The position numbers were made by a program, and so were the translations under genes. A stretch of DNA of 64,000 bases from Streptococcus henryi DSM 19005 (GTDB lineage: Bacteria > Bacillota > Bacilli > Lactobacillales > Streptococcaceae): positions 89,372 to 153,371 of the forward strand of contig NZ_AQYA01000033.1 of NCBI RefSeq assembly GCF_000376985.1. Direction: 5' to 3'. This document shows positions 18,673 to 28,100 of the stretch, one piece after another (position 1 is the stretch's first letter; each line of letters starts with the position of its first letter). The notes beneath the pieces are model-generated. The model searched no databases. It had not been told where the DNA came from and saw only the letters and a list, made by a program, of their open reading frames with translations.

Positions 18673-19446
18673 CTAGTCTGTCAGTCCAAAGAGCTTTTGT
18701 GCATTGTCGTAGGTGGCTTGCGCGACTTCTTCTGATGTAAGTCCGCGAAGCTCTGCGATTTTATCAACAACATAGCGGGTGTAAGCGGTGCGGTTTTCAC
18801 GACCTCGTTTTGGAACTGGAGCTAGATAAGGTGCGTCAGTTTCAACCAAGATTTTGTCTAAGGGCAATAGCTGCGCAGCTTCTTGGACATTCAAAGCCTT
18901 CTTAAAGGTCACCACACCAGAAAATGAGATGGTCATGCCCAAATCGACAAAGCGCTCCGCCATTTCCAAAGAACCTGAATAAGAATGCATAATACCACCG
19001 CGTGGGCCAACACCTGCTTCTTTAATGACTTGATAAGTGTCTTCTAGGGCGTCACGGGTGTGAACGACGAAAGGCAGGTCATGGTCTTTAGAGAGCTGAA
19101 TCTGGCTCTTGAAGACCTCAATCTGGACTTCTTTTGGAGCAGTCATCCAGTGGTAATCAAGTCCAATCTCGCCAAGGGCAAGAATTTTGGGATGGGCAAG
19201 TTGCTCAACTAACCAATTTTCAACTTGGTCGTTATAAGTTCCTGCTTCGGTCGGATGCCAGCCGATTGTCGCGTAAATTTCAGGGTAAATCTCAGTTAAT
19301 TCCAGAGCACGTTGGATTGTCTTGTGATCAAAACCAACAACATTGTGGCGGGTTACGCCCATTTCTTTGGCTAGGGCCAATTCTTCTGCTTCGCGTCCTG
19401 CAAAGTCTTCAATGTTGAGGTGGGTATGGGTATCGAAAATATTCAT
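18673..19446 (-). CDS. tatD: TatD family metal-dependent hydrolase
   Basis: This 257-residue TIM-barrel phosphoesterase of the TatD family is probably a 3'-5' DNA exonuclease in the cytoplasm. Metal ligands are visible: FDTHTHLN at residues 4-11, GEIGLDYHW, FVVHTRDA, an HSYSG segment and VETDAPYLAP. The length is standard. It heads the tatD-rnmV unit and is the conserved neighbour that shows where the ancestral rnmV-rsmA order was broken. Confidence 0.94.
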   Translation of the reverse strand: MNIFDTHTHLNIEDFAGREAEELALAKEMGVTRHNVVGFDHKTIQRALELTEIYPEIYATIGWHPTEAGTYNDQVENWLVEQLAHPKILALGEIGLDYHWMTAPKEVQIEVFKSQIQLSKDHDLPFVVHTRDALEDTYQVIKEAGVGPRGGIMHSYSGSLEMAERFVDLGMTISFSGVVTFKKALNVQEAAQLLPLDKILVETDAPYLAPVPKRGRENRTAYTRYVVDKIAELRGLTSEEVAQATYDNAQKLFGLTD

Positions 19447-19532
19447 GTTCTTATTATAACATGAAAGAGCTAGTCTTGCGCCTTCTTGTATTCAAAATTA
19501 GACATGGAAATTCTGTGCTTTGTAAGATTAAA

Positions 19533-19558
19533 AGGAATGGACAAATCTGTCCATTCCT
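19533..19558 (-). terminator. Terminator after the AraC-family gene
   Basis: Perfect 11-bp stem AGGAATGGACA / TGTCCATTCCT (19533-19543 with 19548-19558), then TTTTAAT on the minus strand. The T tract is short. Confidence 0.65.
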
Positions 19559-19563
19559 GCTTT

Positions 19564-20325
19564 CTATTCTTCAACTAAATTTTTATCCCACTTAACTGTA
19601 TGATTAGTATCCCGATATTTTTTAGGTGTCATGCCCACAGTATCTTTAAACTGCTGAATAAAGTGACTTTGAGATGAAAAGGATAGATGATTGGCGATTT
19701 CAATCATGGAGAAATTACTAAATTTCAGCAAATCCTTAGCAACCTCTATTTTCTTGTTACGGACATAGGCACTGACTGAAATGCCGACTTCCTTTTTGAA
19801 CAAACGAGATAGATAACTTGAAGATACACCGTATTCTGCGGCAAGCTGATCTACCGTGATACGCTCTTTTATATGACAATAGATATAATCTTTACAAGCT
19901 GAAATATGTTTTGACGTCACATCCTTTTGAATACTTCGACGCATTTTTTCTGTAAAATCAATTACCATTTCATCATGTAAATTTTGAACTTCTTGGACAG
20001 TATGAAGGTCATCTAATTTTTGAATGTAAAAATCACTCAATCTAAATGCCTGCTCTAATTCCATTCCTTTTTGTCCACACATGCGCGTAACAAGTGCAGT
20101 TGTTATGACAAAATGATATTTTAAATTGGTAACAGGGTTACGTGATAATTTACCGACACCATCTTTTTCTGTAAATCTCTCCTGCTCACAATTTTTTCTT
20201 ACAGCTTCAACATCCCCACCAGCAACAGCCTGATAAAACCGGAATTCTTCTGTCAATGGGCGGTGGGCAACTTCATCTGCATTATCACTGGCTTCAAAAA
20301 GTTTCCATTCATCTTTGTAATTCAT
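19564..20325 (-). CDS. AraC-family transcriptional regulator
   Basis: This is a 253-residue regulator. The C-terminal 100 residues form two helix-turn-helix units: ITVDQLAAEYGVSSSYLSRLFKKEVG and SMIEIANHLSFSSQSHFIQQFKDTVGMTPKKYR. The N-terminal 150 residues are a helical domain not recognised as a cupin. It lies at the end of the beta-glucan locus, 229 bp below the lectin-type licheninase on the same strand, and is a candidate activator of the locus. The weak -35 before the transporter operon fits an activator. Which sugar it senses is unknown. Confidence 0.88.
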   Translation of the reverse strand: MNYKDEWKLFEASDNADEVAHRPLTEEFRFYQAVAGGDVEAVRKNCEQERFTEKDGVGKLSRNPVTNLKYHFVITTALVTRMCGQKGMELEQAFRLSDFYIQKLDDLHTVQEVQNLHDEMVIDFTEKMRRSIQKDVTSKHISACKDYIYCHIKERITVDQLAAEYGVSSSYLSRLFKKEVGISVSAYVRNKKIEVAKDLLKFSNFSMIEIANHLSFSSQSHFIQQFKDTVGMTPKKYRDTNHTVKWDKNLVEE

Positions 20326-20554
20326 TATATCCCCCCGATTTTTATACTTTCTCGTATCACATCTTTTTTATTCTATCTATTTATATTAAAAAAAGAAAGC
20401 GATGCCGTAAATCATTATATCATATTAATAATTGACCATGCATCAAATTTTCAAAGTCGATTTCATTTTCGTCATACGTCCTAACAAATCGGTTTCTTCA
20501 AAAAATCTACCGAAAAACAGGAAGATTTAAAACAATCAAACTATCGTCAATTTA

Positions 20555-21721
20555 TCAATTTGCAAGATCAATCCACCAACTTTGTGCTGGACTATTGACA
20601 TCATGATAAACTTCAATATTAGCATTCCTATCCTTACTAGCGTAGGAAACATTTAATAACAAGCCAGTCTGACGATTAGCAATCTTATAAAGGTTATCAC
20701 CAATCGAAATAATCTCCCATTCCTGACTTGGATGATATTGATATTCCCACTGGCATACATTGCCACCATCTTTCGCTGTCTTATCTTGAGTAGCCAAGAC
20801 TTTCCCAGATAAACTATTCTCAATGATATAATAACCATTTGAAATCGGTTTTAACAACCATTTTTGGTTTAAATTACCTTGATATGGGTATTGTAAGATA
20901 TTGGCTCCATTCTTACTATCACCCCAAGCAAGATCCAAAGCATAGCCACTATTTTTTGAAACGATTTTATATGTTTTTCCAGATGAAAATGAAGAATTAG
21001 CGCTTGAAGTTGATCCATCGTAGCTAATCCAATCATAATAGGCATATAGAGGCGTACGACCATTATATGGTGCAAGCCACTCATCTACACCAATTCCTGG
21101 CCAAGCATTCACCATAATTTTGCCTGGTGTTTCCGGTATATTGTTTGTCGCTGTATAAACTGCTTTGCCATCAACATACCAAGTGATACGATCTTTTTGC
21201 CAATCAAAACCATAAGTATGAAAGGCTGCCGATGCATCAAAACCTAAATCATAAAGTTTTTCGTGATCACCTTTTCCATCTGTGAAATAGTTAAACTGAA
21301 CCTTGGTTGTGTCCTTTCCCAAGAATTCAATGTCGATCTCATCCCATTTTGTTCCATCACTTGGTCCTGTATAAGTGAAAAATGAACTGACAACGCCTGA
21401 ATTTTTTATAGGTTTCATACGAACCTGATACAAGCCATAACCATAATAATCTCTTGTACGCCACTCTCCTCCAGTATAGCCTCCACGGCCGTCACCGTCG
21501 ATTTTTAGAGACATAACTCCACCGTTAAAAGCTATATTTTCTGGTTTCCAAGTACAATTAAACATGCCACCATTTGTACCGCTTCTAAGCTCCATATGAC
21601 TAGCTTCATATCTATCAAATCCAGTACTATAATGACTCGATTGGGCACTAACTGTTCCTTGACATTTAAGTCCCAAAAAAATAGTTAGAAGGGCGACTAC
21701 TCGAAAATATTTTTTCAGCAT
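20555..21721 (-). CDS. Secreted GH16 licheninase with ricin-type lectin domain
   Basis: This 388-residue enzyme cuts beta-1,4 bonds next to beta-1,3 bonds in mixed-linkage glucan (lichenan, cereal beta-glucan). The signal peptide ends near VSA at residue 26. The GH16 domain (about 30-240) holds DEIDIE, with the expected nucleophile E128 and acid/base E132, and is close to Bacillus licheninase ([26 protein letters not shown]). Residues about 250-388 form a ricin-B lectin domain with repeated Q-x-W motifs (NQKW, SQEW, AQSW). The lectin probably holds the enzyme on polysaccharide. No wall anchor is present, so it should be released. It is the last of three GH16 genes. Confidence 0.92.
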   Translation of the reverse strand: MLKKYFRVVALLTIFLGLKCQGTVSAQSSHYSTGFDRYEASHMELRSGTNGGMFNCTWKPENIAFNGGVMSLKIDGDGRGGYTGGEWRTRDYYGYGLYQVRMKPIKNSGVVSSFFTYTGPSDGTKWDEIDIEFLGKDTTKVQFNYFTDGKGDHEKLYDLGFDASAAFHTYGFDWQKDRITWYVDGKAVYTATNNIPETPGKIMVNAWPGIGVDEWLAPYNGRTPLYAYYDWISYDGSTSSANSSFSSGKTYKIVSKNSGYALDLAWGDSKNGANILQYPYQGNLNQKWLLKPISNGYYIIENSLSGKVLATQDKTAKDGGNVCQWEYQYHPSQEWEIISIGDNLYKIANRQTGLLLNVSYASKDRNANIEVYHDVNSPAQSWWIDLAN

Positions 21722-21756
21722 ATATGTACCTCACTATTAAAATATACCCAGCATAT

Positions 21757-21813
21757 TTTAAAAAATACCACACTGTCAAAGGTAATTTTATTTAAAACCT
21801 CTTGAAAGTGTGG
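21757..21813 (-). terminator. Long hairpin terminator between GH16 genes
   Basis: On the minus strand CCACACT pairs with AGTGTGG (21807-21813 with 21768-21774), with inner TCAA/TTGA and AGGT/ACCT pairs, then TATTTTTT. It closes the unit containing the two upstream GH16 genes, or partly limits the third. Confidence 0.75.
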
Positions 21814-21856
21814 TTATTATAGTTAATGTTGTCTATTATTCCAATCTCTATGCTGA

Positions 21857-22531
21857 CTACTGAAGGTCCTCAGTGTCCAAAATTTCTTCTGGTGCTTTGT
21901 ATGACATCCAATCGTAGTAACCATAAAGCGGAGTTTGCCCGTCATAGGCATCTAGCCAATCATCAACACCAATTCCCGGCCAAGCATTCATCATAATTTT
22001 ACCTGGTGTTTCTGGAATATTCTCAGTTGCCGTGTAAACTGCTACTCCATCAACATACCAAGTGATGCTATCTTTTTGCCAATCAAATCCATAACGGTGA
22101 AATTCTTGGCTTGCATCAAATCCAAGATCCAATAAATACTCATGATTACCTTGTCCATCAGTAAAATAATTAAACTGAACCTTGGTTGTATCTTTACCTA
22201 AGAATTCGATATCGATTTCATCCCATTTTGTTCCATCGCTTGGGCCAGTATAGGTAAAGAAGGATGTTACTACACCAGGATTTTTGATTGGTTTCATGGA
22301 AACCTCATAGAAACCATAGCTAAAGTAGTCTCTAGTTCGCCATTCACCTCCTGTGAACCCACCTTGTCCATCACTGTCAATTTTCAAGGTCATCAGATTG
22401 TCTCTAAATTCAACATTTTCTGGTTCCCAAATACAGTTGAACATGTCTCCATTTGAGCCTGTTCTAAGTTCCATAAAACTTTCTTCGTAAGATTCAAACT
22501 TTGTCCCAAATTGGGGATTCTTATTTTCCAT
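21857..22531 (-). CDS. GH16 licheninase without a signal peptide
   Basis: This 224-residue protein is almost only a GH16 catalytic domain, very similar to its neighbours. DEIDIE at 104-109 gives expected catalytic E105 and E109. The frame opens [10 protein letters not shown], hydrophilic, with no hydrophobic segment and no lipobox. A GGAAAG ribosome site 10 nt upstream supports this start. It is therefore predicted to act in the cytoplasm, on imported glucan oligosaccharides, or to leave the cell by another route. The C-terminal tail [12 protein letters not shown] is acidic. It lies 64 bp after the wall-anchored GH16 gene and is followed by a long terminator. Confidence 0.88.
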   Translation of the reverse strand: MENKNPQFGTKFESYEESFMELRTGSNGDMFNCIWEPENVEFRDNLMTLKIDSDGQGGFTGGEWRTRDYFSYGFYEVSMKPIKNPGVVTSFFTYTGPSDGTKWDEIDIEFLGKDTTKVQFNYFTDGQGNHEYLLDLGFDASQEFHRYGFDWQKDSITWYVDGVAVYTATENIPETPGKIMMNAWPGIGVDDWLDAYDGQTPLYGYYDWMSYKAPEEILDTEDLQ

Positions 22532-22595
22532 TATAGTAACTTTCCATCCTTATCTAAATTGGATTTATTGATTTTTGACTAAATTCCAAAAAGAA

Positions 22596-23945
22596 TTATC
22601 CTTTTCTTCTTTTTGGTTTGAAAATAGCAGCTCCTGCTAGAAGAACAATACCTACTAGAGAAGCCATTAATCCTGATTTTTCACCAGTACTTGGCAATTC
22701 TTTATCATCACTCTTAGCAACTTTTGCATCACCAGCTTTTGGCGCTTCTTTTTCAGCTGCTGGAGTTTCAACATTTTTATTACCTTTATCCTCAGAATCT
22801 TTTTCTGCTGGAGTTTCAGTAACATCATCTCCTGAAGGTACTTCTTCATTATCTGGAGTTTCAGTAACATCATCTTCTGAAGGTACTTCTTCATTATCTG
22901 GAGTTTCAGTAACATCATCCTCAGCTGGTTCTTCTGATGAGAGTGGTTTAGGTGCTGTTGCCTCATAGGTCATCCAGTCATAATAAGCAACAAGTGGAGT
23001 AGTTCCGTCATATGGTTCCAACCAGTCATCAACACCAGTACCTGGCCAAGCATTCATCATAATTCTACCAGGAGTCACTGGAATATTTTCAGTTGCTGTG
23101 TGGACAGCTACCCCATCAACATACCAGGTAATGTAATCTTCTTGCCAATCAAATGCATAAGTATGGAAATCTTCAGAAGCATCAAATCCTAGTTCATAAA
23201 CAAACTCATGTTCTCCTTCACCATTGGTAAAGTAATTGAATTGAATTTTAGTCGTATCTTTCCCTAGGAACTCAATATCTACTTCATCCCAAGGATTATC
23301 ATCACTTGGACCAGTGTAAGTGAAGAATGAACTTACTGTACCTGGATTTTTAATTGGTTTCATGCTAATTGTATAAGTACCATAGTGGAAAAATTCTTGA
23401 GTACGCAATTCACCTGAGATGAATGGAACCGGTGCAGTTTCATCTGTTCCATTATCAATGGTAAGCGTCATAATCCCATTTTCAACCTTAACATTTTCTG
23501 GTTTCCAGACAGCTCCAAATGGATTTCCATTCCACCAATCAGCTTTTGCCATAGTTGCTTCATCGAATGTATCAAATTCAGTTCTAAATTCTGTTGGCAA
23601 AGCTTTTTCAGCTGTTTCTTCTGTTGCAGCTGCCTCCGCTGGTGCCTCTTCAGCTACAGGTGCGTCTGCTGGAGCTTCTTCAGTTACAGAAGCTCCAGTA
23701 TCCTCAACAACTGTCGAAGCATCTGCTTCTGTACCAGTAGTGTTTTGATCAACATCGCCTGCTGAAGAAACGTCTGAACTTGTATCAACAGAATCAGCTT
23801 CTGTGGCTGTAGTAGTAAGCTGAGTTGTATCTGCTTGTGTTGAAACTGTCACATCATCTTCGGCTGAAACAGTCGCCAAACCAACTTGCAAGCTGCACAA
23901 TGCTGCAGCATAACATACACATTTTAGAACATGTTTTTTTGTCAT
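22596..23945 (-). CDS. Cell-wall-anchored GH16 licheninase (LPxTG)
   Basis: This 449-residue surface enzyme has a signal peptide ending near VSA (residue 28), then an 85-residue Thr/Ala/Glu-rich stalk. The GH16 domain is at about 117-330 with DEVDIE (E221, E225 expected catalytic). A second acidic stalk carries 15-residue repeats containing EEVPSEDDVTETPDN. The sortase signal LPSTG at 417-421 is followed by a hydrophobic helix and KPKRRKG. It should degrade mixed-linkage beta-glucan at the cell surface. An insertion in the glycan loop (TDETAPVPFIS) sets it apart from the other two copies. It is the first of three GH16 genes, with its own 441-bp upstream region. Confidence 0.93.
   Translation of the reverse strand: MTKKHVLKCVCYAAALCSLQVGLATVSAEDDVTVSTQADTTQLTTTATEADSVDTSSDVSSAGDVDQNTTGTEADASTVVEDTGASVTEEAPADAPVAEEAPAEAAATEETAEKALPTEFRTEFDTFDEATMAKADWWNGNPFGAVWKPENVKVENGIMTLTIDNGTDETAPVPFISGELRTQEFFHYGTYTISMKPIKNPGTVSSFFTYTGPSDDNPWDEVDIEFLGKDTTKIQFNYFTNGEGEHEFVYELGFDASEDFHTYAFDWQEDYITWYVDGVAVHTATENIPVTPGRIMMNAWPGTGVDDWLEPYDGTTPLVAYYDWMTYEATAPKPLSSEEPAEDDVTETPDNEEVPSEDDVTETPDNEEVPSGDDVTETPAEKDSEDKGNKNVETPAAEKEAPKAGDAKVAKSDDKELPSTGEKSGLMASLVGIVLLAGAAIFKPKRRKG
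22810..22922. repeat. 45-bp tandem repeat coding for a wall-spanning stalk
   Basis: Units of 45 bp start at 22810, 22855 and 22900 (the last partial) with very few differences between them. Each encodes 15 residues rich in Glu, Asp, Pro and Thr. Near-identity at DNA level suggests recent copy-number change by slippage. Confidence 0.9.
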
Positions 23946-24024
23946 AAAAAGTCTCCGTTTTTATATTTTTTTGATAACTGAATTAACAATAGTGAATTGA
24001 GATAGATATGATATTAAAATAAAA

Positions 24025-24110
24025 TCAAAATCAGAAAAGGAAGTGAGACGAAGGTAGTACCAAAGTGCGCCAAGTCTAAACTGGCATCTATTATTTTGAT
24101 TTTAAAAGAA
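24025..24110 (-). repeat. Copy of a dispersed intergenic repeat
   Basis: The minus-strand words CCTTCGTCTC, TTCCTT and TCTGATTTTGA (24025-24054) match 27 of 30 bases with plus-strand 43223-43252. TTTTGATTTTAAAAGA near 24095 is shared with the repeat at the window start. It is non-coding. Confidence 0.55.
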
Positions 24111-24267
24111 TATAAACTAAATTAGGAGGTGTCAATTGTACTAACGGCAGGTCGATTCAGTGACAAAAGTTTAATCTCATCTCAATACACTATAAACACG
24201 TCTCACGCTTCGCTAGCAAGACACTGTTTTCAGAATAATAGCTCTGCTATTTTCAAAAGGCCGAAAC

Positions 24268-24281
24268 TGGAAGCGCTTAAA
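24268..24281. promoter_or_regulatory. cre-like CcpA site near the GH16 operon
   Basis: TGGAAGCGCTTAAA fits the cre consensus (TGNAANCGNWNNCW) at 13 of 14 positions. It is about 320 bp upstream of the wall-anchored licheninase gene, far for direct repression, so its effect is uncertain. Confidence 0.4.
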
Positions 24282-24308
24282 TAAAATGTCAATCAAAAAG
24301 ATATTAAA

Positions 24309-24342
24309 CCAGCAGCCCTCATGAGAGCTTAGGAGTTGCTGG
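24309..24342 (-). terminator. Terminator of the oligosaccharide ABC operon
   Basis: Stem CCAGCA / TGCTGG (24309-24314 with 24337-24342) with an inner paired region AGCTCTCATGAGGGCT, followed on the minus strand by TTTAATATCTTTTT. It lies 45 bp past the permease stop. Confidence 0.6.
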
Positions 24343-24386
24343 AAAAATATCAATTTAAAAGTCATATAGGAAGGGTTGTAAACAAC

Positions 24387-25241
24387 CTATTCTTTCACAC
24401 CACCAAGTGTAACACCTGCGATGATGTATTTTGAAAGGAAGAGGTAAACAATAATAATTGGGACAATAGCAACCAAAATCATTGTGTAGATTTTACCCAT
24501 ATCAAAACTCATGTAGTCCGCACCACGTAGTGTCGCAATTAGAATTGGGACTGTCATCTTAGATTTTGATTGGATAACCAAAGCTGGAATGAAGTAGTTA
24601 TTCCAAGAACCTACGAATGTAAAGATTGCTTGAACCGCAATTGCTGGCTTCATGATTGGCAATACGATTGTATTAAATGTTCTAAATTCATTAGAACCAT
24701 CGATACGCGCTGCTTCAACCATTGAAATAGGTAGTGATGCTTGCATGTAACTGTACATGAAGTAGAACACCGCTGGTGATGCGATAGATGGAATAATCAA
24801 TGGCAAGAGGCTGTCATACATTCCCATGTTTGTAATCAAACGCAAGAATCCCATTGATGTTACCTGTGTTGGCATTACCAAAATCGCCAAGATAAAAGTA
24901 AAGGCAATTTTTTTCAATTTGAAATCATAAACGTAAAGTCCATAAGCTGTTAATGCTGAGAAATAGGTACAAATAGCTGCAGTAGCTCCTGACACCAGTA
25001 AACTATTTAAGATACCACGGAACATTGGGAAACTACCATCATTTGCAACCTTCTTAAGGTTGTCAAAAAGGGAAGATCCTGGCAAGGCAGAAAATCCTTT
25101 TTGCAATTCAGCATGTGAATGCGTTGCATTGATAATCAAAATATAGAAGAAGAAAAGGCACATAAATGAAAGGAGTATTAATACAAAATGTGCCACAATA
25201 AGTCGTAATCGATTTTGTGCTTTTGTTGACATTTTTTTCAC
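24387..25241 (-). CDS. Sugar ABC transporter permease, MalG type
   Basis: This 284-residue permease of the carbohydrate uptake (CUT1) group has six hydrophobic segments. The EAA loop reads VEAARIDGSNEFRTFNTIVLPIMKPA. It pairs with the MalF-type permease encoded 4 bp upstream and with the lipoprotein before that. No ATPase gene is in the locus, so the pair probably uses a shared MsmK-type ATPase encoded elsewhere, as is common in streptococci. The GH16 genes next to it suggest beta-glucan oligosaccharides as the cargo. Confidence 0.93.
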   Translation of the reverse strand: MKKMSTKAQNRLRLIVAHFVLILLSFMCLFFFYILIINATHSHAELQKGFSALPGSSLFDNLKKVANDGSFPMFRGILNSLLVSGATAAICTYFSALTAYGLYVYDFKLKKIAFTFILAILVMPTQVTSMGFLRLITNMGMYDSLLPLIIPSIASPAVFYFMYSYMQASLPISMVEAARIDGSNEFRTFNTIVLPIMKPAIAVQAIFTFVGSWNNYFIPALVIQSKSKMTVPILIATLRGADYMSFDMGKIYTMILVAIVPIIIVYLFLSKYIIAGVTLGGVKE

Positions 25242-25245
25242 CTCA

Positions 25246-26187
25246 CTATGCCTTCTTAGCTAATTTTTTAGCTCTTTGTTTTGTTGCTTTCACTTCATTA
25301 TTTGTCATCTTATAGACAAACCAGCAAAGAATAGCACTTACAATGAAGAGATATACAGATAAGGCACCGGCCATACCATAGTTTTTACTCTTCAAATGAT
25401 TATTTAGGAACATAATTAATGTTGTCGATGTACGGTCTGGTGCACCTTGACCATTTGTCAAAATTTGTGGCACATCAAACATTTGCAAACCACCGATAAT
25501 AGAAGTAATCAAGGTGTAAGCAAGAATTGGGCGAATCATCGGAAGAGTGATATAGAAGAAACGCTGGCGACTGTTACAACCATCAATTTCAGCTGCTTCA
25601 AAAATATCTGGGTTGATTCCCATGATTGCCGCCATGAGCATAATTGTAGTATTACCAAACCACATAAGGAAGTTCATGACACCAACCAAAGAACGTGTCC
25701 CGAAAGCTGTCCCCATGAAATCAATCGGTTCTTTAATCCATCCTAGTGAAGTCAAAATAGAGTTCATAGGACCATTTGTTGAAAAGAGGGTGAAGAAAAG
25801 CATAGCAAATGCAGATGCCATAATCAAGTTCGGAAGGTAAATAACTACCTTATAAAACTGTTTACCACGAATTTTTAGACGCGCATCCACAAACCAGTTT
25901 GCCAAAAGCATGGCAATTCCAATCTGAGGTACAAACCCAATAATCCATAGAATCATGGTATTCCCAGCGTATCTTAACATATCTGACTTCAATAGATTGG
26001 CATAGTTTTCTAAACCAATGAAAGTCGGACCAATTTCCCTAATTCCTGAACGGTAATATTCATAAAAACTATATCTTACCGTGTCTACCAATGGAATAAA
26101 AGAAAAAATAAAGAAACTCAGGAAGAATGGTAAGATAAAAATATATCCCCATTTACCATAATCAATGCGTTTGCGCTTTTGTTTCAT
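25246..26187 (-). CDS. Sugar ABC transporter permease, MalF type
   Basis: This is a 313-residue CUT1 permease. I place the start at the ATG at 26187 (MKQKRKRIDYGKW), which has a GAAGGAG site 8 nt upstream; an earlier in-frame ATG at 26220 would bury that site inside the gene. Six hydrophobic segments are visible, and the EAA loop reads FEAAEIDGCNSRQRFFYITLPMIRP. It forms the membrane channel with the MalG-type partner. The binding-protein gene is 135 bp upstream. Confidence 0.92.
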   Translation of the reverse strand: MKQKRKRIDYGKWGYIFILPFFLSFFIFSFIPLVDTVRYSFYEYYRSGIREIGPTFIGLENYANLLKSDMLRYAGNTMILWIIGFVPQIGIAMLLANWFVDARLKIRGKQFYKVVIYLPNLIMASAFAMLFFTLFSTNGPMNSILTSLGWIKEPIDFMGTAFGTRSLVGVMNFLMWFGNTTIMLMAAIMGINPDIFEAAEIDGCNSRQRFFYITLPMIRPILAYTLITSIIGGLQMFDVPQILTNGQGAPDRTSTTLIMFLNNHLKSKNYGMAGALSVYLFIVSAILCWFVYKMTNNEVKATKQRAKKLAKKA

Positions 26188-26322
26188 CTTTCTTACTCCT
26201 TCAACAATATACAAGAACATATTTGAGCTCTGTCTTTTTTGCTTTCTGTCTGTTTATAGTGACAGAGCTCTTAGTTCTTGTTCAATAAGTAGCCTTAGTG
26301 TTTTTACACTTTAGACTTTATA

Positions 26323-27696
26323 TTAGTTTGGCCATTTAATTTCAGTAATCTCTGGATAACGTTCTTTAATGGCAGTTTCAAAGTTTGCTTTAGCTTTATC
26401 AAAGCTTACTTTACCTTGGAGATAGTCGTTAAATGAGTTTTGAATCAATTCAACACATCCTTGGTCGTAAGCTGAAAGTGGTGCGATCTCGATATTTTCT
26501 GCAACTGGTGCAAATTGTTCAAATGGATTTTGTCCACCCAAGAAATCAGATGTGAAGCTATCATCTTTAGCAGCTTCTTGCATTCCTGATTGTGTGTTTG
26601 TAAAATCTAGATAATCTTTTGAAATCTTCAAAAGGTTTTCTTTTGTTCCAGTCAAAGCCATGATGATGTCTTTAACATGCTCTGGATTGTCTGTGCCTTC
26701 AGCACCGTGGATGTATGAACCACCCCAGTTGTACTCTTGTGGTGGAGTTGTCACAGCCCATGCACCTTCATCTCCATCCCAGTTTGGTTTCAAGACAAAG
26801 TCAACACCCCAAGCAGGGAAGAGGAAGGCAAAGACATTTGATTTAGATCCCATTGCTTTGTTCCAGTCATCAGTCCATTGACCTTTAACTGTTTTATTAA
26901 AGTAACCAGCATCCAACCACTCTTTAGAGTCTTTAACCCAGTCCATAATTTCAGGTCCGACGTTGATAGTTGTTTCACCGGCTTTAACCCATGGCTCTTT
27001 GATATTATTGCCATATAGACGGAAAGTATCTGCGTATGATGCAAATGTAAGATAACCTTTATCCTGAAGTTCTTTAGCAGTTGATTTCAATGTATCCCAG
27101 TCTTTTGTTTTTTCAGCAATAGCTGCTGGATCATCTGTTCCAAAAACTGCTTTTGCAATGTCACGACGGTACACAAGGACACCTGGACATGTTTGCCATG
27201 TAGAACCACGTTGAACACCATCTTCGTCAGAAGCAGTTACTTTTGTAAACTCATATTGATCAGCCAAGTCTTTATCTGGATCAATTCCTAAATCTTTCAA
27301 AGCCATCGCTGCACCAGCATCTTTTGAAGAATATTTATTAACATAGTCAGTTTCTGACAGGAAGATATCTACTTTATCATCAGCTGCTGCAGAGTCTTGT
27401 TTTAACAAAGCTTCATCTAGTTTTTGTTGATAGACACCATCTTGGTTAGGGTTTACAATCCAATGAATCTCTGTACCATCTTTAAGAGTAGTTACTGTAC
27501 CATCCTTTGAAGTTGATTCAACTTCTGGGTAAACAGCTTCTACACGTTGACGGAATTCATCATTCCAAGAGTAGATATTAATGACTTTTCCTTCTTCAAC
27601 ATCTCCTGATGCTGAGGAAGATGATTTAGAAGAACATCCAACCATTGTTCCAGCTGCAAGTGCGATTGCGATAAAAGCGCTTACTTTTTTGTTCAT
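26323..27696 (-). CDS. Sugar ABC transporter substrate-binding lipoprotein
   Basis: This is a 457-residue extracellular lipoprotein. The lipobox MVGC gives the lipidated cysteine at residue 21, followed by a Ser-rich linker. The mature part starts VINIYSWNDEFRQRVEAVYPE, a family 1 solute-binding fold seen in cellobiose and oligosaccharide importers (a CebE/CycB-like group). Large aromatic content (WGGSYIHG, FLFPAWGVDF) fits a sugar site. As the first gene of the operon it has its own -10 (TATAAT at 27748-27753). It is the likely receptor for the tri- and tetrasaccharides made by the GH16 enzymes. Confidence 0.92.
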   Translation of the reverse strand: MNKKVSAFIAIALAAGTMVGCSSKSSSSASGDVEEGKVINIYSWNDEFRQRVEAVYPEVESTSKDGTVTTLKDGTEIHWIVNPNQDGVYQQKLDEALLKQDSAAADDKVDIFLSETDYVNKYSSKDAGAAMALKDLGIDPDKDLADQYEFTKVTASDEDGVQRGSTWQTCPGVLVYRRDIAKAVFGTDDPAAIAEKTKDWDTLKSTAKELQDKGYLTFASYADTFRLYGNNIKEPWVKAGETTINVGPEIMDWVKDSKEWLDAGYFNKTVKGQWTDDWNKAMGSKSNVFAFLFPAWGVDFVLKPNWDGDEGAWAVTTPPQEYNWGGSYIHGAEGTDNPEHVKDIIMALTGTKENLLKISKDYLDFTNTQSGMQEAAKDDSFTSDFLGGQNPFEQFAPVAENIEIAPLSAYDQGCVELIQNSFNDYLQGKVSFDKAKANFETAIKERYPEITEIKWPN

Positions 27697-28100
27697 AATA
27701 AGTCTCCTTTTTTTGTTGAGGGTCTTCCCTCGTGTTTTTGTATTTGTATTATATCCTGTAAATTTAGTTTGATATATTATATTTTTTCAAAAAATATCAG
27801 ATTTTTGACCTCATTTCACTTTTTTTATATTTTTTATTTAAAATATTTTCTTGCATTTAATAGAAGAAAAATCTTCAACAATCCCCAAAAACTCTTCTAA
27901 AAAGCTATGTTTGTAAGCATTCTACAGAATTTTTGAAATTAAATATAAAATATCCTTGCACTTTCCGAATTTATAAGAATATTGGTATTTTTTTAGTTAA
28001 TGTCATAATTCTGATATTTTTCTCTACTTTTTTATTTTTTATCCCAGGGCTTTTCACTACAATAGAAACCATAGAAATTCTTTCAAAGAAGGAGATTTTA
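27697..28100. promoter_or_regulatory. Divergent control region of the beta-glucan locus
   Basis: This 404-bp AT-rich gap separates the leftward transporter operon from the rightward phosphorylase genes. For the transporter a minus-strand TATAAT lies at 27748-27753 with no good -35; its leader has a GAGGG-AAGA-CCCTC hairpin and an AAAGGAG site. A weak cre-like TGTAAGCATTCTAC (12 of 14) is at 27912-27925. An AAGGAG at 28089-28094 serves the phosphorylase ATG. The weak -35 fits an activator such as the locus AraC protein. Confidence 0.5.

Larger units (their letters stand above)
23946..24386. other. Intergenic region before the wall-anchored GH16 gene
   Basis: This 441-bp gap has no credible gene. 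It holds a repeat copy at about 24025-24110 (see repeat entry), a cre-like site at 24268-24281 and the terminator of the transporter operon at 24309-24342. The promoter of the downstream GH16 gene should lie here, but no strong -35/-10 pair was found. Confidence 0.7.

Noticed and set aside
22810..22922. CRISPR-like direct repeats
   Set aside because: Units are contiguous without spacers and are in frame within the LPxTG protein gene.
26188..26220. Upstream ATG of the MalF-type permease
   Set aside because: The GAAGGAG ribosome site would fall inside the coding region; the ATG at 26187 is better placed.
27933..28100. N-terminal extension of the first GH94 gene from a TTG codon
   Set aside because: It would add a hydrophobic leader to a cytoplasmic enzyme, lacks a ribosome site, and the ATG at 28101 has a good AAGGAG.
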